Source: Plantibacter auratus
Lineage (GTDB): Bacteria; Actinomycetota; Actinomycetes; Actinomycetales; Microbacteriaceae
Length of the DNA: 64,000 nucleotides
Assembly: GCF_050587365.1 (NCBI RefSeq)
Contig: NZ_JBOBFV010000001.1
Span: 930,001-994,000 of the forward strand
Direction of reading: 5' to 3'
The first letter of the stretch is position 1, and each line of letters begins with the position of its first letter. Position numbers and translations under genes: made by a program. Positions 16,463 through 25,449 of the stretch are shown here, in pieces. The notes beneath the pieces are model-generated. The model ran no database searches. It was not told the DNA's origin and saw only the letters and a list, made by a program, of their open reading frames with translations.

Positions 16463-17458
16463 CTATCGAACCGGGCTGGGAAGGCCGCTGGGTGCGTCTC
16501 GATCGAGGCGCTTCCGTGACCTCGTCAGCGGGCTTCCGGGACCGACGACGACGGACTCGACCATGACACCGCCGTCCGCTTCGACCCGGACTCCGGCGAG
16601 TTCGGCCCCGGCGGCGAGCGCGGTCGCCGTGACGGCGCTGAGCAGCAGCCAGGCGTCATCGCGGCAGAGTTCGTCGAGCGGGACCTCGCGATCGAGATCG
16701 GTCCCGGCCTCGACGAGCCGCGCACGTTCCTCCGGCGACTGCGGTGCGAAGCGCGCCGTCATCCAGCCGCCGAGGGCCCGGACCGCGGCAGCCGTGAGGA
16801 TGCCCTCCGGAGCCCCGCCCACACCGAGGAGCAGATCGAGGTCGCCGTCGGCGGCCGCAGCCCGCAGGGACAGGGCGACGTCGCCGTCCATGAAGCTCAC
16901 GAGCTCGGCACCGGCGGCGGTCACGGCCTGGGCTGTCGCCGCGTTCCGAGGACGGTCCTGGACCGCGACCCGCAGCTGCTCGACCGGCCGCCCCAGCCGG
17001 GCCGCGAGCCGGTCGAGGGTCACCGCGATCGGGTCGGCCAGCGACAACTCGCGTCCCCCGCCGGCGGCGACGAGCTTCTCGAGGTAGTACGCCGGGCCGA
17101 TGTCGAACATCGCACCGCGCGGGGCGATGGCGATCACGGCGACGGAGTCCGGCTTCCCGGAGGCAGCGAGCTTCGTGCCGTCCACGGGGTCGACGGCGAG
17201 GTCGATCGCCGGCCCCGCTCCCGTGCCGAAACGTTCCCCGACGAAGAGCATGGGCGCCCGGTCCTTCTCGCCCTCCCCCACGACGACGCGCCCGTCGACC
17301 GGGAGCGATTCGAGCGCTCGGCGGAGCGCATCGACGGCGACCCCGTCGATGCGCATGCCGTCTCCACCTCCGACGAGACCCGCGACGGCGGCAGCCGCGG
17401 CCCTCGTGGCGTCGAGGAAGCCGTCGAGGAGGTCGGTGTCCGGAGTGCGCTCGATCAT
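16463..17458 (-). CDS. Second GlpX-like fructose-1,6-bisphosphatase paralogue
   Basis: A 331-residue homologue of the neighbouring glpX. It keeps the GEGEKDRAPML segment, the metal-binding DPVDGTKLAASG and GVGGAPEG. It differs near the N-terminus, where the canonical GRGDKNAADGAAVDA is GGGDGMRIDGVAVDA, losing the Lys and Asn, and its C-terminus is diverged. It may be a bisphosphatase with altered substrate (for example sedoheptulose-bisphosphate) or regulation. The gap to glpX is 62 bases, so co-transcription is likely. The start at 17458 is divergent from fbaA. Confidence 0.85.
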   Translation of the reverse strand: MIERTPDTDLLDGFLDATRAAAAAVAGLVGGGDGMRIDGVAVDALRRALESLPVDGRVVVGEGEKDRAPMLFVGERFGTGAGPAIDLAVDPVDGTKLAASGKPDSVAVIAIAPRGAMFDIGPAYYLEKLVAAGGGRELSLADPIAVTLDRLAARLGRPVEQLRVAVQDRPRNAATAQAVTAAGAELVSFMDGDVALSLRAAAADGDLDLLLGVGGAPEGILTAAAVRALGGWMTARFAPQSPEERARLVEAGTDLDREVPLDELCRDDAWLLLSAVTATALAAGAELAGVRVEADGGVMVESVVVGPGSPLTRSRKRLDRDAPSGLPSPVR

Positions 17459-17495
17459 GTCCCCATCGTGCCGTATGCCTCGGAGCCCGAGTCAC

Positions 17496-17501
17496 TAGAC
17501 T
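17496..17501 (+). promoter_or_regulatory. -10 TAGACT and ribosome-binding site of fbaA
   Basis: TAGACT would give a leader of about 27 bases carrying AAGGAG at 17524-17529, five bases before the ATG. This is a leadered promoter, unlike many in the window. Confidence 0.5.
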
Positions 17502-17534
17502 TCAAGGCGAATCGTCCCCACGCAAGGAGAAGAC

Positions 17535-18560
<1,026 letters not shown>

Positions 18561-18575
18561 TCACCTGCACCAACA

Positions 18576-18607
18576 GAACGGGCCCGGCATCGCTGCCGGG
18601 CCCGTTC
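18576..18607 (+). terminator. fbaA terminator
   Basis: 14-bp perfect stem, GAACGGGCCCGGCA at 18576-18589 with 18594-18607, 4-nt loop, followed by TTCTTCG-like sequence. Confidence 0.88.
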
Positions 18608-18622
18608 TTCGTGTGTGGACGA

Positions 18623-19231
18623 CTACGGCTGCTGCGAGCGGACGTACTCCATGAACGCCGGGTCGGCACCCATGGCCACGGCGAGACAGATCACCACGAC
18701 CAGGTTCGCTGCGACACCGGCGACGAGCGGGATCCAGAAGGTCAGTCGACCCGCGCGGAGGGACCGGCTCGACAGGATGATGGCGCCCACCCACAGGGCG
18801 ATCTGGAGACCGAGCGCCAGGATGCCCATGGCGCTCGCGAGACCGTCCGAGGAGTACCCCGAGACACCCATCTGCACGAGTGCAGGGCGGATCAGGCCGG
18901 GGAGGTCGAGCAGACCCGGCATGGTCACGATCAGGCCGACGAGGCCGAGTCCGAGCAGGATCGACGTCGCGATCCGGTCTCCGGCGACGGGTCGTCGGGC
19001 GGCCACGGTCGGAGCGCCCGGCTGCACCACCCCAGGCTCATGCGCCTGCTCACGCGTCTGCTTGCGCAGGGTCGGCTCCTGCTGCTGCCGCGGTTGCCGC
19101 TCGACGGGGACGACCGGCGCGATGCCGAGCTCCTCCGCCCGCTGTTCGTCGATGGGCTCGGCGATCCGGGCACGCTGCTCCTCGGGGGACGCGTACTCAC
19201 CGAACTGCGGACGGGGGCGGGATTCGCTCAT
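18623..19231 (-). CDS. DUF6264-like integral membrane protein
   Basis: A 202-residue protein with a charged, Gln/Pro-rich cytoplasmic N-terminus (1-80) and about four membrane helices (86-108, 130-150 and two more to 190), ending EYVRSQQP. The layout matches Microbacteriaceae DUF6264 proteins, recognised only from its general look. Its ATG overlaps the ispH stop (ATGA at 19231-19228), so the two are translationally coupled. Function unknown. Confidence 0.75.
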   Translation of the reverse strand: MSESRPRPQFGEYASPEEQRARIAEPIDEQRAEELGIAPVVPVERQPRQQQEPTLRKQTREQAHEPGVVQPGAPTVAARRPVAGDRIATSILLGLGLVGLIVTMPGLLDLPGLIRPALVQMGVSGYSSDGLASAMGILALGLQIALWVGAIILSSRSLRAGRLTFWIPLVAGVAANLVVVICLAVAMGADPAFMEYVRSQQP

Positions 19232-20298
19232 GGTCGACGCCCTCCCAGGGCGCGCGGATCGGTCGTGCCGGCAAGGTCCTTGCGCAGCTCCTTCGGCAGG
19301 GAGAACATGAGGTCCTCCTCGGCCGTCTTGACTTCCTGCACCGCGCCGTAGCCGGCACCGGAGAGTTCTTCGAGCACCTCGTCGACGAGGACCTCCGGCA
19401 CGGAGGCGCCGCTGGTGACACCGACCGTGACGACGCCGTCGAGCCAGGACTGCTGAATCTCGTGCGCGTAGTCGACGCGGTAGGCGGCCTTCGCGCCGTA
19501 CTCGAGGGCGACCTCCACGAGGCGCACCGAGTTCGAGGAGTTCGCCGACCCGACCACGATCACGAGGTCAGCGTCCTGGGCCACCTTCTTGATGGCGACC
19601 TGACGGTTCTGGGTCGCGTAGCAGATGTCGTCGCTCGGCGGATCCTGGAGCTTCGGGAACCGCTCGCGCAGGCGGCGGACCGTCTCCATGGTCTCGTCCA
19701 CCGACAGCGTGGTCTGCGAGAGCCACACGACTTTGTCGGGGTCGGCGACGACGAGGTCGTCGACGGCTTCCGGGCTCGTCACGAGCGTGACGTGGTCGGG
19801 CGCTTCACCGGCCGTCCCCTCGACCTCCTCGTGCCCCTCGTGTCCGATGAGCAGGATCTCGTAGTCGTCGCGGGCGAAGCGCACGGCCTCGCGGTGCACC
19901 TTGGTGACGAGCGGGCAGGTGGCGTCGATCGCGAGCAGCCTACGGTCGGCGGCGGCATCGACCACGGCTGGCGAGACGCCATGCGCACTGAAGACGATGT
20001 GCGCGCCGGACGGCACCTCATCGACCTCCTCCACGAACACCGCGCCCTGGGCCTCGAGCTGATCGACGACGTGCACGTTGTGGACGATCTGCTTCCGGAC
20101 GTACACCGGCGCGCCATAGTGCTCGAGCGCCTTCTCGACGGCGACGACCGCGCGGTCCACGCCGGCGCAGTAACCACGAGGGGCGGCGAGCAGGACGCGC
20201 TTCTCGCCGGCGACGGGGAGGTCTGCGAGGCGTCCGGCGATGCGTCGGAGCCTCGGCATGCCGAGGCCGATGGCTGGGGCGTCGCGGAGATCGGTCAC
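19228..20298 (-). CDS. ispH: 4-hydroxy-3-methylbut-2-enyl diphosphate reductase
   Basis: A 356-residue Fe-S enzyme for the last step of the MEP pathway, making IPP and DMAPP. The three cluster cysteines are C44 (PRGYCAGVDRA), C128 (AIDATCPLV) and C226 (DDICYATQNRQ). Substrate residues H74 and H106 and the SANSSNS motif are present. It is divergent from xseA, an order common in actinobacteria. Confidence 0.97.
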   Translation of the reverse strand: MTDLRDAPAIGLGMPRLRRIAGRLADLPVAGEKRVLLAAPRGYCAGVDRAVVAVEKALEHYGAPVYVRKQIVHNVHVVDQLEAQGAVFVEEVDEVPSGAHIVFSAHGVSPAVVDAAADRRLLAIDATCPLVTKVHREAVRFARDDYEILLIGHEGHEEVEGTAGEAPDHVTLVTSPEAVDDLVVADPDKVVWLSQTTLSVDETMETVRRLRERFPKLQDPPSDDICYATQNRQVAIKKVAQDADLVIVVGSANSSNSVRLVEVALEYGAKAAYRVDYAHEIQQSWLDGVVTVGVTSGASVPEVLVDEVLEELSGAGYGAVQEVKTAEEDLMFSLPKELRKDLAGTTDPRALGGRRP

Positions 20299-20381
20299 GT
20301 GTGGATTCTACGCGGCAGCGCTCGGGAGTCGGCCGTGAACGGTCGGGTGGTCCGCGACCCCGCGCCGTCGGTGCTCGCGGC

Positions 20382-20387
20382 TAGGCT
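20382..20387 (+). promoter_or_regulatory. -10-like TAGGCT, probable leaderless xseA start
   Basis: Six bases before the ATG at 20394. Confidence 0.5.
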
Positions 20388-20393
20388 TGAGGG

Positions 20394-21653
20394 ATGAGCG
20401 ATGCACCGGCCACCATGGAAGCCCCCTGGCCGGTCGCGCTCCTCGGCACGAAGCTCCGCGACTACATCGACCGCCTCGGCACGGTCTGGGTCGAGGGCGA
20501 GATCACGCAGTGGGGCGCCTCGGGCGGCAACGTCTACGGCAAGCTCAAAGACCTCGAGATCGATGCGACGGTCGGGTTCACCATCTGGTCGTCCGTCCGG
20601 GCGAAGATCCCCGCCGACCTCAAGCAGGGCGACCACGTGATCGCGTTGGTCAAGCCGAACTACTGGCTCAAGGGCGGCACGCTCACCATGCAGGTCATGG
20701 CGATGAAGCACGTCGGCATCGGCGACCTCCTCGAGCGACTCGAACGACTCCGTCGGCAGCTCGCCGACGAGGGGCTCTTCGACGCGTCGCGCAAGCGGGC
20801 GCTCCCGTTCCTCCCGCAGTGCATCGGGCTGGTCACCGGCAAGGACTCCGACGCCGAGAAGGACGTCCTCCGAAACGCCGAGTTGCGCTGGCCGTCGGTC
20901 CGGTTCCGCGTCGTCCACGCGGCCGTCCAGGGCGACCGCACCCCCGGCGAGGTCGTGAGCGCCATCCAGACCCTGGACGCCGACCCCGAGGTCGACGTCA
21001 TCATCGTCGCGCGCGGCGGTGGCGACTTCCAGAACCTCCTGGGCTTCAGCGACGAACGCGTGGTCCGCGCCGTGGCCGCCTGCACCACGCCCCTCGTGAG
21101 CGCCATCGGCCACGAGGCGGACCGCCCACTGCTCGACGACGTCGCCGACCTCCGCGCCTCCACACCGACCGACGCCGCCAAGCGGGTCGTCCCCGACGTC
21201 GCGGAGGAGTTCGCTCGCGTGCAGCAGGCCCGCGTCCGGTTGTCCTCCCGGGTGACCTCGTTGCTCGGTCACGAGATCGACCGGCTCGCGACGCTCCGGA
21301 CGCGTCCCGCGCTCGCCGACCCGTCCTGGATCGTCGACTCGCGGGCGGACGAGCTGACCCGCACGGTCGCCAGGGGGGCCGAGCTCATCGACCGCGCCGT
21401 CGAGCGCTCCCAGCGCGAGGTGACGGAGCTCCGCTCGCACCTCCGCGCCCTGTCGCCGCAGCGCACGCTCGACCGCGGCTACGCCATCGTCCAGCGAGCG
21501 GACCCGGAGGCCGGTGTCCCGGGCGGCGCGGTCATCCGCGCGGAGGGCGACGCCCCCGCCGGGACGGAGCTCCTGGTCACCCTCGCCTCCGGCGCGATCG
21601 GCGCCTCCAGTACCGGCCCGGCCACGGCTGCCGCCCGGACCGACGACGAATAG
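20394..21653 (+). CDS. xseA: Exodeoxyribonuclease VII large subunit
   Basis: A 419-residue large subunit of ExoVII, which degrades single-stranded DNA from both ends. The N-terminal OB fold (about 15-110, VWVEGEITQWGASGGNVYGKL) is followed by the catalytic core (GLVTGKDSDAEKDVL; IIVARGGGDFQNLLGFSDE; SAIGHEADRPLLDDVADLRASTPTDAA) and a coiled-coil tail. It starts a run of five plus-strand genes: its stop codon overlaps the -10-like element of xseB, and the later genes overlap by four bases. Confidence 0.97.
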   Translation: MSDAPATMEAPWPVALLGTKLRDYIDRLGTVWVEGEITQWGASGGNVYGKLKDLEIDATVGFTIWSSVRAKIPADLKQGDHVIALVKPNYWLKGGTLTMQVMAMKHVGIGDLLERLERLRRQLADEGLFDASRKRALPFLPQCIGLVTGKDSDAEKDVLRNAELRWPSVRFRVVHAAVQGDRTPGEVVSAIQTLDADPEVDVIIVARGGGDFQNLLGFSDERVVRAVAACTTPLVSAIGHEADRPLLDDVADLRASTPTDAAKRVVPDVAEEFARVQQARVRLSSRVTSLLGHEIDRLATLRTRPALADPSWIVDSRADELTRTVARGAELIDRAVERSQREVTELRSHLRALSPQRTLDRGYAIVQRADPEAGVPGGAVIRAEGDAPAGTELLVTLASGAIGASSTGPATAAARTDDE

Positions 21654-21656
21654 GAT
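21651..21656 (+). promoter_or_regulatory. -10-like TAGGAT overlapping the xseA stop
   Basis: TAGGAT begins with the xseA TAG stop and lies six bases before the xseB ATG at 21663. It may be an internal leaderless promoter. Confidence 0.4.
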
Positions 21657-21662
21657 AGAAGC

Positions 21663-21899
21663 ATGCCAACCCCCTCCGATGTCCAGGAGCTCAGCTATGA
21701 GCAGGCACGCGACGAGCTCGTGCGTGTCGTGTCCGAGCTGGAGCAGGGCTCGGCGTCGCTCGAGGACTCCCTCCGGCTCTGGGAGCGCGGCGAACAGCTC
21801 GCCCAGCGCTGCGAGGAGTGGCTGATCGGCGCGAAGGCACGGCTGGACGCGGCTCGCGCCGCCCAGCTCGGATCCGGCACTCCGGACGCATCGCGGTGA
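21663..21899 (+). CDS. xseB: Exodeoxyribonuclease VII small subunit
   Basis: A 78-residue helical subunit with the family pattern LSYEQARDELVRVVSELEQGSASLEDSLRLWERGE. It binds XseA's coiled coil. It lies nine bases after xseA, and its stop overlaps the GTG start of the next gene. Confidence 0.95.
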   Translation: MPTPSDVQELSYEQARDELVRVVSELEQGSASLEDSLRLWERGEQLAQRCEEWLIGAKARLDAARAAQLGSGTPDASR

Positions 21900-22591
21900 A
21901 GGACACCAAGCCGCCGCGCGTCGTGGCCGAGCTCGGCCGCCCCGAGACGCCGCAGGAGACCGCCGACCGGAAGGCGGAGAACTCCCGCCTGTACCGCTCG
22001 CGCAAGACCGTCAACAACCTTGTCCTGTCGCTCCTGGCCACGGTCGGCCTCGTGGTCGTGATCGTGCTCGCCGTGCCCCGAGGCGAGGCCCCGGAACGCC
22101 CGACCGTCGACTACGCGCAGCTCGCCGGTCAGGCGCAGCCCGACCTCCCCGTCCCACTCCTCACCCCCGAGCTCGGCGACGACTGGGGCAGCAACTACGC
22201 CGACGTCCGCACCGCAGCGTCACCGGTCGCCGGCACACCCGACATCCGCTCATGGAACGTCGGACTCATCTCCCCCGACGACGAGTTCGTCGGCCTCGTC
22301 CAAGGCGTGGACGCCAACGACACCTGGCTCCTCGCCGAGCTCGACGAAGCCCGGCCCACCGGAACCGTCACCATCGACGGCGTCGAGTGGGTCGAATACG
22401 CGAACGGTAGCGGCTCCGACGACGGCAACGTCGCGTACGCCCTGTCGACCGTCGCCGGTCGGAGCACGATCGCCGTGTTCGGCACGGCGAAGTCCGAGTA
22501 CGTCCTCGATGTCGCACGCTCCGTGCGCACCGGGGTCACCGCCAACCTCGACGCCCCGTCGGGCGCCCCCGCAGAAACGGACTCAGAATGA
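21896..22591 (+). CDS. DUF4245 single-pass membrane protein
   Basis: A 231-residue protein with a basic cytoplasmic N-terminus, one membrane helix (about 44-64, NLVLSLLATVGLVVVIVLAV) and an extracytoplasmic domain of the DUF4245 type (GDDWGSNYADVR; YALSTVAGRSTIAVFG). The GTG start at 21896 overlaps the xseB stop (GTGA), and the stop overlaps the next ATG. Actinobacteria commonly keep DUF4245 between exonuclease VII and fumarase genes. Function unknown. Confidence 0.85.
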   Translation: MKDTKPPRVVAELGRPETPQETADRKAENSRLYRSRKTVNNLVLSLLATVGLVVVIVLAVPRGEAPERPTVDYAQLAGQAQPDLPVPLLTPELGDDWGSNYADVRTAASPVAGTPDIRSWNVGLISPDDEFVGLVQGVDANDTWLLAELDEARPTGTVTIDGVEWVEYANGSGSDDGNVAYALSTVAGRSTIAVFGTAKSEYVLDVARSVRTGVTANLDAPSGAPAETDSE

Positions 22592-23229
22592 CCCAGAAGC
22601 GCCCCGGTGCCGTCTGGCGCGAGATGCAGCGCGGTAACGCGCGGTTCGTCGCCGGTCAGCCCGCGCACCCCCGGCAGGACGTCGAACGCCGCGCCACGCT
22701 CGCGCACTCCCAGGCCCCGGAGGCGGTCATCTTCGGCTGCTCCGACTCCCGTCTCGCGGCCGAGATCATCTTCGACAAGGGACTCGGCGACCTCTTCGTC
22801 GTCCGCAACGCCGGCCAGATCGTCTCCGACTCGGTGCTCGGCACCCTGGAGTACGCCGTCGGCGTCCTGCAGGTCCCGCTCATCCTCGTGCTCGCGCACG
22901 ACGAGTGCGGTGCCGTCCGCGCGGCGATCGACTCGCAGGCGGAGGACGCCATCCCGCTCCCGCCGTACATCGACCGGCTCATCCAGCAGATCGTCCCCGC
23001 GGTGAGCGCCGTCGCCGGACCTGCCCCGATCGACGCGGCCGCGGTGGACTCCTCGGAGGTCGGTCGCCGCCACCTGCGGCGTACCGTCATGGAGGTCGTC
23101 TCGAGGTCCGAGCTCATCAGCGACGCGGTCGCCGCCGGCACGGTGGCCATCATCGGCGCGAACTACAAGCTCCTCGAGGGGACCGCCATGGCCGACATCG
23201 TCATCGGCGACGTCACGGTCCCCGAATAA
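22588..23229 (+). CDS. Beta-class carbonic anhydrase
   Basis: A 213-residue enzyme that interconverts CO2 and bicarbonate. Zinc ligands C51, H104 and C107 are in CSDSR and HDECG, with the D53-R55 dyad of beta-carbonic anhydrases. The start overlaps the DUF4245 stop by four bases (ATGA). It precedes fumC by 62 bases; bicarbonate supply near the TCA cycle fits. Confidence 0.95.
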   Translation: MTQKRPGAVWREMQRGNARFVAGQPAHPRQDVERRATLAHSQAPEAVIFGCSDSRLAAEIIFDKGLGDLFVVRNAGQIVSDSVLGTLEYAVGVLQVPLILVLAHDECGAVRAAIDSQAEDAIPLPPYIDRLIQQIVPAVSAVAGPAPIDAAAVDSSEVGRRHLRRTVMEVVSRSELISDAVAAGTVAIIGANYKLLEGTAMADIVIGDVTVPE

Positions 23230-23291
23230 CCATCCGCTCGCCGTCCGGCGCAGCACCCACCATCGCAATCGCACGAAGGAGAACGAACAGC

Positions 23292-24695
23292 GTGGTAGAC
23301 ACCTCAGCAACCGAGTACCGCATCGAACACGACACCATGGGTGAGGTGCGGGTCCCCGCGAACGCGCTCTACGGCGCCCAGACGCAGCGGGCCGTCGAGA
23401 ACTTCCCGATCTCGGGCAGCGGACTCGAGTCGGCGCAGATCGCCTCGCTGGCCCGGATCAAGAAGTCCGCGGCACTCGCCAACGCCAAGCTCGGCGTCCT
23501 CGACCAGGGTGTCGCCGACGCGATCGCCGCAGCGGCCGACGAGGTCATCACCGGCGCGCACGACGCGCAGTTCCCGGTCGACACCTACCAGACCGGCAGC
23601 GGCACCTCGTCGAACATGAACATGAACGAGGTCCTGGCGACGCTCGCGAGCGCGCGCCTCGGCAGCCCGGTGCACCCCAACGACCACGTCAACGCCTCGC
23701 AGTCCTCCAACGACGTCTTCCCGACCTCGGTGCACATCGCGGTCACGAGCGCCCTCATCGACGACCTCATCCCGGCCCTCGACCACCTGGCCGTGTCGCT
23801 CGAGCGCAAGGCCGAGCTGTGGAAGACCGCGGTGAAGCCCGGCCGGACGCACCTCATGGACGCCACCCCCGTCACCCTCGGGCAGGAGTTCGGCGGCTAC
23901 GCCCGCCAGATGCGGCTCGGCATCGAGCGGGTGCGGACGGCACTCCCCCGCGTCGCCGAGGTCCCGCTCGGCGGAACCGCGACCGGCACGGGCATCAACA
24001 CCCCGAAGGGCTTCCCGCAGCTGGTGATCGAACTCCTGGCCCAGGAGACCGAGCTGCCGATCACGGAGGCGACCGACCACTTCGAGGCGCAGGGAGCGCG
24101 CGACGGACTCGTCGACGCGTCCGGCGCACTCCGCGTCATCGCGGTGAGCCTCACGAAGATCTGCAACGACCTCCGCTGGATGGGCTCCGGCCCGAACACC
24201 GGTCTCGGCGAGCTGCACATCCCCGACCTCCAGCCGGGATCCTCGATCATGCCCGGCAAGGTGAACCCCGTGATCCCGGAGGCCGTCCTGATGGTCGGCG
24301 CCCGGGTCATCGGCAACGACGCGACCATCGCCTGGGCCGGCGCCTCGGGCTCCTTCGAGCTCAACGTCGCGATCCCGGTCATGGGCACGGCGCTCCTCGA
24401 GAGCATCCGTCTCCTGTCGAACGCGACCCGGGTCCTCGCCGACAAGACCGTCGACGGCCTCGAGGCCAACCTCGACCGCGCTGCGGCACTCGCCGGCTCC
24501 TCGCCCTCGATCGTCACCCCGCTGAACAAGATCATCGGCTATGAGTCGGCGGCGAAGATCGCCAAGCACTCCGTCGCCAAGGGTCTGACCGTCCGCGAGG
24601 CCGTCGTCGACCTCGGGTTCGTCGAACGCGGCGAGATCACGGAGGAGCAGCTCGACACGGCCCTCGACGTCCTCTCGATGACGCATCCCGGCTGA
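23292..24695 (+). CDS. fumC: Class II fumarate hydratase
   Basis: A 467-residue iron-independent fumarase (fumarate to L-malate). Motifs: TGSGTSSNMNMNEV, HVNASQSSNDVFPT, and the superfamily signature GSSIMPGKVNPV. The GTG at 23292 is chosen: AAGGAG lies about ten bases before it, and the protein then begins VVDTSATEYRIEHDTMG as in homologues. The open frame extends upstream through the carbonic anhydrase gene but is not coding there. Confidence 0.97.
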   Translation: MVDTSATEYRIEHDTMGEVRVPANALYGAQTQRAVENFPISGSGLESAQIASLARIKKSAALANAKLGVLDQGVADAIAAAADEVITGAHDAQFPVDTYQTGSGTSSNMNMNEVLATLASARLGSPVHPNDHVNASQSSNDVFPTSVHIAVTSALIDDLIPALDHLAVSLERKAELWKTAVKPGRTHLMDATPVTLGQEFGGYARQMRLGIERVRTALPRVAEVPLGGTATGTGINTPKGFPQLVIELLAQETELPITEATDHFEAQGARDGLVDASGALRVIAVSLTKICNDLRWMGSGPNTGLGELHIPDLQPGSSIMPGKVNPVIPEAVLMVGARVIGNDATIAWAGASGSFELNVAIPVMGTALLESIRLLSNATRVLADKTVDGLEANLDRAAALAGSSPSIVTPLNKIIGYESAAKIAKHSVAKGLTVREAVVDLGFVERGEITEEQLDTALDVLSMTHPG

Positions 24696-24720
24696 GTCGA
24701 CCCGCTCGTCGAACGACCGG

Positions 24721-24753
24721 ACGGCCCCGGAACCCTCGCGGTTCCGGGGCCGT
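24721..24753 (+). terminator. fumC terminator
   Basis: 14-bp perfect stem, ACGGCCCCGGAACC at 24721-24734 with 24740-24753, 5-nt loop. It also faces the convergent prepilin peptidase gene. Confidence 0.88.
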
Positions 24754-24767
24754 CTCCGTCCGTGTGG

Positions 24768-25349
24768 TCACGCCGAGACGGCGATCGCGCTCCAGCAGCC
24801 GAGGAGCAGGAACGGGCCGAACGGGATGCGCGTGCGCCAACCGGCGGAGCCGCCACGTGAGCGTGCGAGGAACACGACGACCGCACCCGCGAGGCCGGCC
24901 GAGGAGACCGACACCACCGCGAAGAGCAGCACCGCGGACGTCCCGAAGCAGCCGACCGCGAGGCCGAGCAGCGCGCCGAGCTTCACGTCCCCCATGCCCA
25001 GCCCGCCGAGGAGGGCGCACACGTACAGGACGGCGCCGACCGCGAACCCCATCAGGAGCGGTTCGAGCGGGGCCACCTGGCGCACTGCGGCATCGACCGC
25101 GGTGACCGGCACCGCGATGGCGAGCGCCGGCAGCACGAGACGGTTCGGGAGCCTCCGCTCCGCAACGTCGATCCGCACGAGCGGCGGCGTGATGCAGGCG
25201 AGCCACACGAGCACGATGACGACCGGACGCGGGTCGGGGCCGAGCCGGGCCACGGTGACGGCTACGAGCAGCAGCGTCGAGCCGGCCATCGCCGCGGTGG
25301 CGACACGCGGGCGCAGCCGCCTGCCGGAGGAGGTCGGTCGCGAGGGCAT
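24768..25349 (-). CDS. A24-family prepilin peptidase
   Basis: A 193-residue integral membrane protein with five to six helices. The two catalytic aspartates of A24 (TadV/PilD-like) peptidases are D61 (RIDVAERRLPN) and D121 (GMGDVKLGA). It lacks the N-terminal methylase domain of long PilD proteins, so it is of the short type used with Flp/Tad pili or competence pseudopili. No pilin genes lie beside it. Confidence 0.85.
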   Translation of the reverse strand: MPSRPTSSGRRLRPRVATAAMAGSTLLLVAVTVARLGPDPRPVVIVLVWLACITPPLVRIDVAERRLPNRLVLPALAIAVPVTAVDAAVRQVAPLEPLLMGFAVGAVLYVCALLGGLGMGDVKLGALLGLAVGCFGTSAVLLFAVVSVSSAGLAGAVVVFLARSRGGSAGWRTRIPFGPFLLLGCWSAIAVSA

Positions 25350-25407
25350 CCCGTCAGGATAGGAGGATCCTCGTGCCGGCCTGCAGCGTTCTCCACAGGC
25401 GGCCAGG

Positions 25408-25444
25408 GTCGGCGGGGCGGGCCTTGCGAGCCAGCCCCGCCGAC
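25408..25444 (-). terminator. Terminator after the PhoH gene
   Basis: 11-bp stem GTCGGCGGGGC (25408-25418)/GCCCCGCCGAC (25434-25444), 15-nt loop, immediately downstream of the stop at 25450. Confidence 0.7.
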
Positions 25445-25449
25445 GGCCG

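Noticed and set aside
15435..17087. A 550-codon plus-strand frame over both glpX genes
   Set aside because: Antisense shadow with no family motif.
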